Source: Fibrobacteres bacterium CG2_30_45_31
GTDB lineage: Bacteria > Fibrobacterota > Fibrobacteria > Fibrobacterales > Fibrobacteraceae
Assembly (NCBI GenBank): GCA_001873075.1
Contig: MNYL01000272.1
Location: 1 to 6,876 of the forward strand
Direction of reading: 5' to 3'
Length of the DNA: 6,876 bases
The notes under the pieces were generated by a model, which saw nothing but the letters and a program-made list of their open reading frames with translations, did not search any database and was not told the DNA's origin. Position numbers and translations under genes: made by a program. Positions 5,518-6,876 of this stretch are shown piece by piece. Every line of letters begins with the position of its first letter. The first letter of the stretch is position 1.

Positions 5518-6529
5518 ATTTTTCCACCCAAATTTTAGCGCGCAAAGGATCCCGTTCTCCATAAACAATGGCTCTGCCGGAAGGAAAAAGTAAAATGCGC
5601 AACTCCCCTTTTTTGATCTCAAGTAAATCTTCTCGCAAAGTCACCGAATCCGCCATGGAATCGATCCGCTTCGCCAAATCCGGAAGATTCAGAAAACGCT
5701 CGCGACTCGGTGAAATCTGAATGGCTCCATGGCCACAAAGGGGGTTCACCAAATCCCGCGGGCCATCTAGGAATGAAAAAAATCCTCGACCGCAACAAGG
5801 GCAGTCCTCATCGCGCACCACAGGAATTCGAGTCATTTCTCCTGTCCACAAATTCATTTTTGTTAAGACAAAATTTGAAGTCGCCTCCGTAATGTCGCCT
5901 ACAAAATAACGCAAGAGTTGCGTTACTTCCATCGCCGCAGAAACAGACACCGCAGCGCCCCAAACACCCGACATGTCACAAGTAGGCAAACTCCCCGGAG
6001 CTGGCGCTTCAGGGAAAACGCAACGCAAACAAGGCCCCTTATGAGGAACCACCGTCATCCACACCGAAGAAATACCTTGCACGGCACCATAAAACCAAGG
6101 GACATTCTTTTTCACGCAGGCATCGTTTAAAAGGTATCGCATTTCCAAACGATCCATACCGTCAATTACCGCATCAATATTTTCTAAAAGAGATTCGATG
6201 TTCCCTGCGTGGATATCTAATATTTTTTCTTCGATCGTAATGGAACTGTTAATCTTTCGAAGTCTTTCCGCTGCGGCACGCGCTTTGGGGCGACACTCGA
6301 TTACATCGGTTTCATCAAAAAGATGCTGACGTTGCAAATTGGAAAGTTCTACCACATCTCTGTCAACGATGCGCAAAAAACCAACACCCGCACGGGCCAA
6401 AAGTTCTGCACATCCACTTCCCAGAGCGCCACAACCTAAAACCAAGACCCGCAAAGATTGGATTTTCTCTTGGCCTGCATTTCCGATTTGCGGCAAAATA
6501 CTCTGACGGGAGTAACGTTTATTTTCCAA
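5507..6529 (-). CDS. ThiF/MoeB/HesA-family E1-like adenylyltransferase with C-terminal extension
   Basis: A 340-aa enzyme that should adenylate the C-terminal glycine of a ubiquitin-like sulfur carrier (ThiS/MoaD type). Features in order: RYSRQ (5-9), nucleotide motif GCGALG (32-37), VDRDVVELSNLQRQ (55-68) with Asp56, Asp58, Asn64 and Arg67, a conserved-type Lys82, Asp126, zinc ligands Cys167/Cys170 (CLRC) and Cys243/Cys246 (CPCC), and the catalytic-type Cys184 in PTCDMSGVWG. The usual 'TDN' at 125-127 is MDR. Residues about 264-340 form a small extra domain (LCGHGAIQI to AKIWVEKYVG) like that on many ThiF proteins; there is no rhodanese domain. TTG 6529 is the preferred start: it gives MENKRYSRQ, the family's usual N-terminus, with GGGG 7 nt upstream and an 11-bp overlap with mnmE. 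GTG 6580 is possible but lacks a site. No ThiS/MoaD gene is in view. Confidence 0.88.
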   Translation of the reverse strand: MENKRYSRQSILPQIGNAGQEKIQSLRVLVLGCGALGSGCAELLARAGVGFLRIVDRDVVELSNLQRQHLFDETDVIECRPKARAAAERLRKINSSITIEEKILDIHAGNIESLLENIDAVIDGMDRLEMRYLLNDACVKKNVPWFYGAVQGISSVWMTVVPHKGPCLRCVFPEAPAPGSLPTCDMSGVWGAAVSVSAAMEVTQLLRYFVGDITEATSNFVLTKMNLWTGEMTRIPVVRDEDCPCCGRGFFSFLDGPRDLVNPLCGHGAIQISPSRERFLNLPDLAKRIDSMADSVTLREDLLEIKKGELRILLFPSGRAIVYGERDPLRAKIWVEKYVG

Positions 6530-6876
6530 TGCAGAACCCCGAGAAAATGGATTGCAAAATATCCTCGCTGGATATTTCACCGATGATGGAAGCTAGAGAA
6601 TCCCGCACAATCTGAAGCTCGAACGCGATGAGTTCTACCGCAGGATTTGTATTGATAAGTTCCAAAATCCGAGTGACTCCTTCATCAGCCTTTTGGAGAC
6701 AATCCCGTTGTCTTTCACTCGTGATCCAGAAATCTTCGCCCACCGCATACGGTGGAAATATGGCTTCATTAAAACCATTCTTCAACGCTTCTAAACCCTG
6801 ATTGGTTTTGACAGAGATCAAGAAGTCGTGTTGGGGGACTTCTCCCTGGTTGTCAAACTTGAAGTTTTCGGCAAGA
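6519..6876 (-). CDS. mnmE: tRNA uridine-5-carboxymethylaminomethyl modification GTPase MnmE, C-terminal part
   Basis: The frame is open to the right edge and covers the last 118 residues. MnmE, with MnmG, uses a methylene-THF-derived carbon and GTP hydrolysis to form cmnm5U at tRNA wobble uridine 34. The piece contains the end of the G domain (FLISVKTNQGLEAL, where 'SAKTGxG' is usual), then the C-terminal helical domain (SERQRDCLQKADEGVTRIL, VELIAFELQIVRDSL, SEDILQSIF) and the diagnostic end FCIGK, the CxGK motif conserved in MnmE. The TTG at 6821 lies mid-domain and is not a start. The N-terminal THF-binding domain and G1-G4 motifs lie outside the window. TAA 6519 falls 11 bp inside the ThiF-like gene, so mnmE heads or precedes this operon section. 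Confidence 0.95.
   Translation of the reverse strand, partial: LAENFKFDNQGEVPQHDFLISVKTNQGLEALKNGFNEAIFPPYAVGEDFWITSERQRDCLQKADEGVTRILELINTNPAVELIAFELQIVRDSLASIIGEISSEDILQSIFSGFCIGK
6537..6540 (-). promoter_or_regulatory. putative ribosome-binding site for the TTG start of the ThiF-like gene
   Basis: GGGG (read 6540 to 6537) lies 7 nt before TTG 6529. It is a weak match, but no better site precedes any in-frame start, and TTG 6529 gives the N-terminus expected for the family. Translation may rely mainly on coupling to mnmE, whose stop is 11 bp inside the gene. Confidence 0.4.

Noticed and set aside
5517..5622. An upstream start for the NAT-like protein at 5622 or 5562.
   Set aside because: These would overlap the ThiF-like gene by 116 or 56 bp and lack a Shine-Dalgarno, whereas ATG 5517 has GGGTGG at 6-nt spacing and a short overlap.
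1..6876. CRISPR array, tRNA, rRNA, toxin-antitoxin pair or phage genes.
   Set aside because: I saw no regularly spaced repeats, tRNA-like cloverleaf, rRNA sequence or phage-type protein. Apart from the 160-bp element the window is a compact chromosomal operon.

Overview
The window is bacterial. The supporting evidence is an MnmE tRNA-modification GTPase end, RdgB/HAM1, a lipobox-type lipoprotein signal (suggesting a Gram-negative or other diderm cell), Shine-Dalgarno sites before nearly every gene, and short stop/start overlaps. Base composition looks moderate, a little under half G+C by eye. No gene fixes the phylum. A geranylgeranyl-reductase-type flavoprotein next to a 2x[4Fe-4S] ferredoxin is best known from archaea, but MnmE and the lipoprotein argue against an archaeal host.

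Layout. Positions 2-217 hold the 3' end of a plus-strand gene, probably an NAD(P)-binding epimerase-like protein. Everything else is one tightly packed minus-strand gene train, read from right to left: mnmE (3' part, cut by the window edge) > ThiF/MoeB-like E1 enzyme > NAT-fold acyltransferase-like protein > small lipoprotein > TerC-family membrane protein > unrecognised 303-aa acidic protein > [160-bp palindromic insertion] > rdgB > ferredoxin > geranylgeranyl-reductase-family flavoprotein. Junctions run from 11-bp overlaps to gaps of about 32 bp, except the one holding the insertion. I see no promoter or convincing terminator inside the train, so it looks like one operon. The last gene overlaps the convergent plus-strand gene by 29 bp.

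The most notable feature is at 2177-2344, between the 303-aa gene and rdgB. A 160-bp imperfect palindrome (17-bp outer arms with one mismatch, 14-bp inner arms with one mismatch, both centred on the same point) is flanked by a 4-bp direct repeat, ATAA. It has the anatomy of a MITE or palindromic repeat element. Removing the element and one ATAA leaves a 14-bp intergenic gap, typical of this operon, with a plausible ribosome site before rdgB. The inserted arm now supplies the rdgB Shine-Dalgarno and would also hide it in an RNA hairpin. A 57-aa reading frame runs through the element and overlaps the rdgB start by 8 bp.

Functionally the operon mixes tRNA wobble-uridine modification (MnmE), adenylation of a carrier-protein C-terminus (ThiF-like), a Cys-His-Asp acyltransferase fold, probable metal export (TerC), nucleotide-pool sanitation (RdgB) and a ferredoxin-fed isoprenoid reductase. 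No single pathway covers all of these. The pairs most likely to work together are ThiF-like/NAT-like, TerC/303-aa protein, and ferredoxin/reductase. No stretch over 300 bp lacks a gene.
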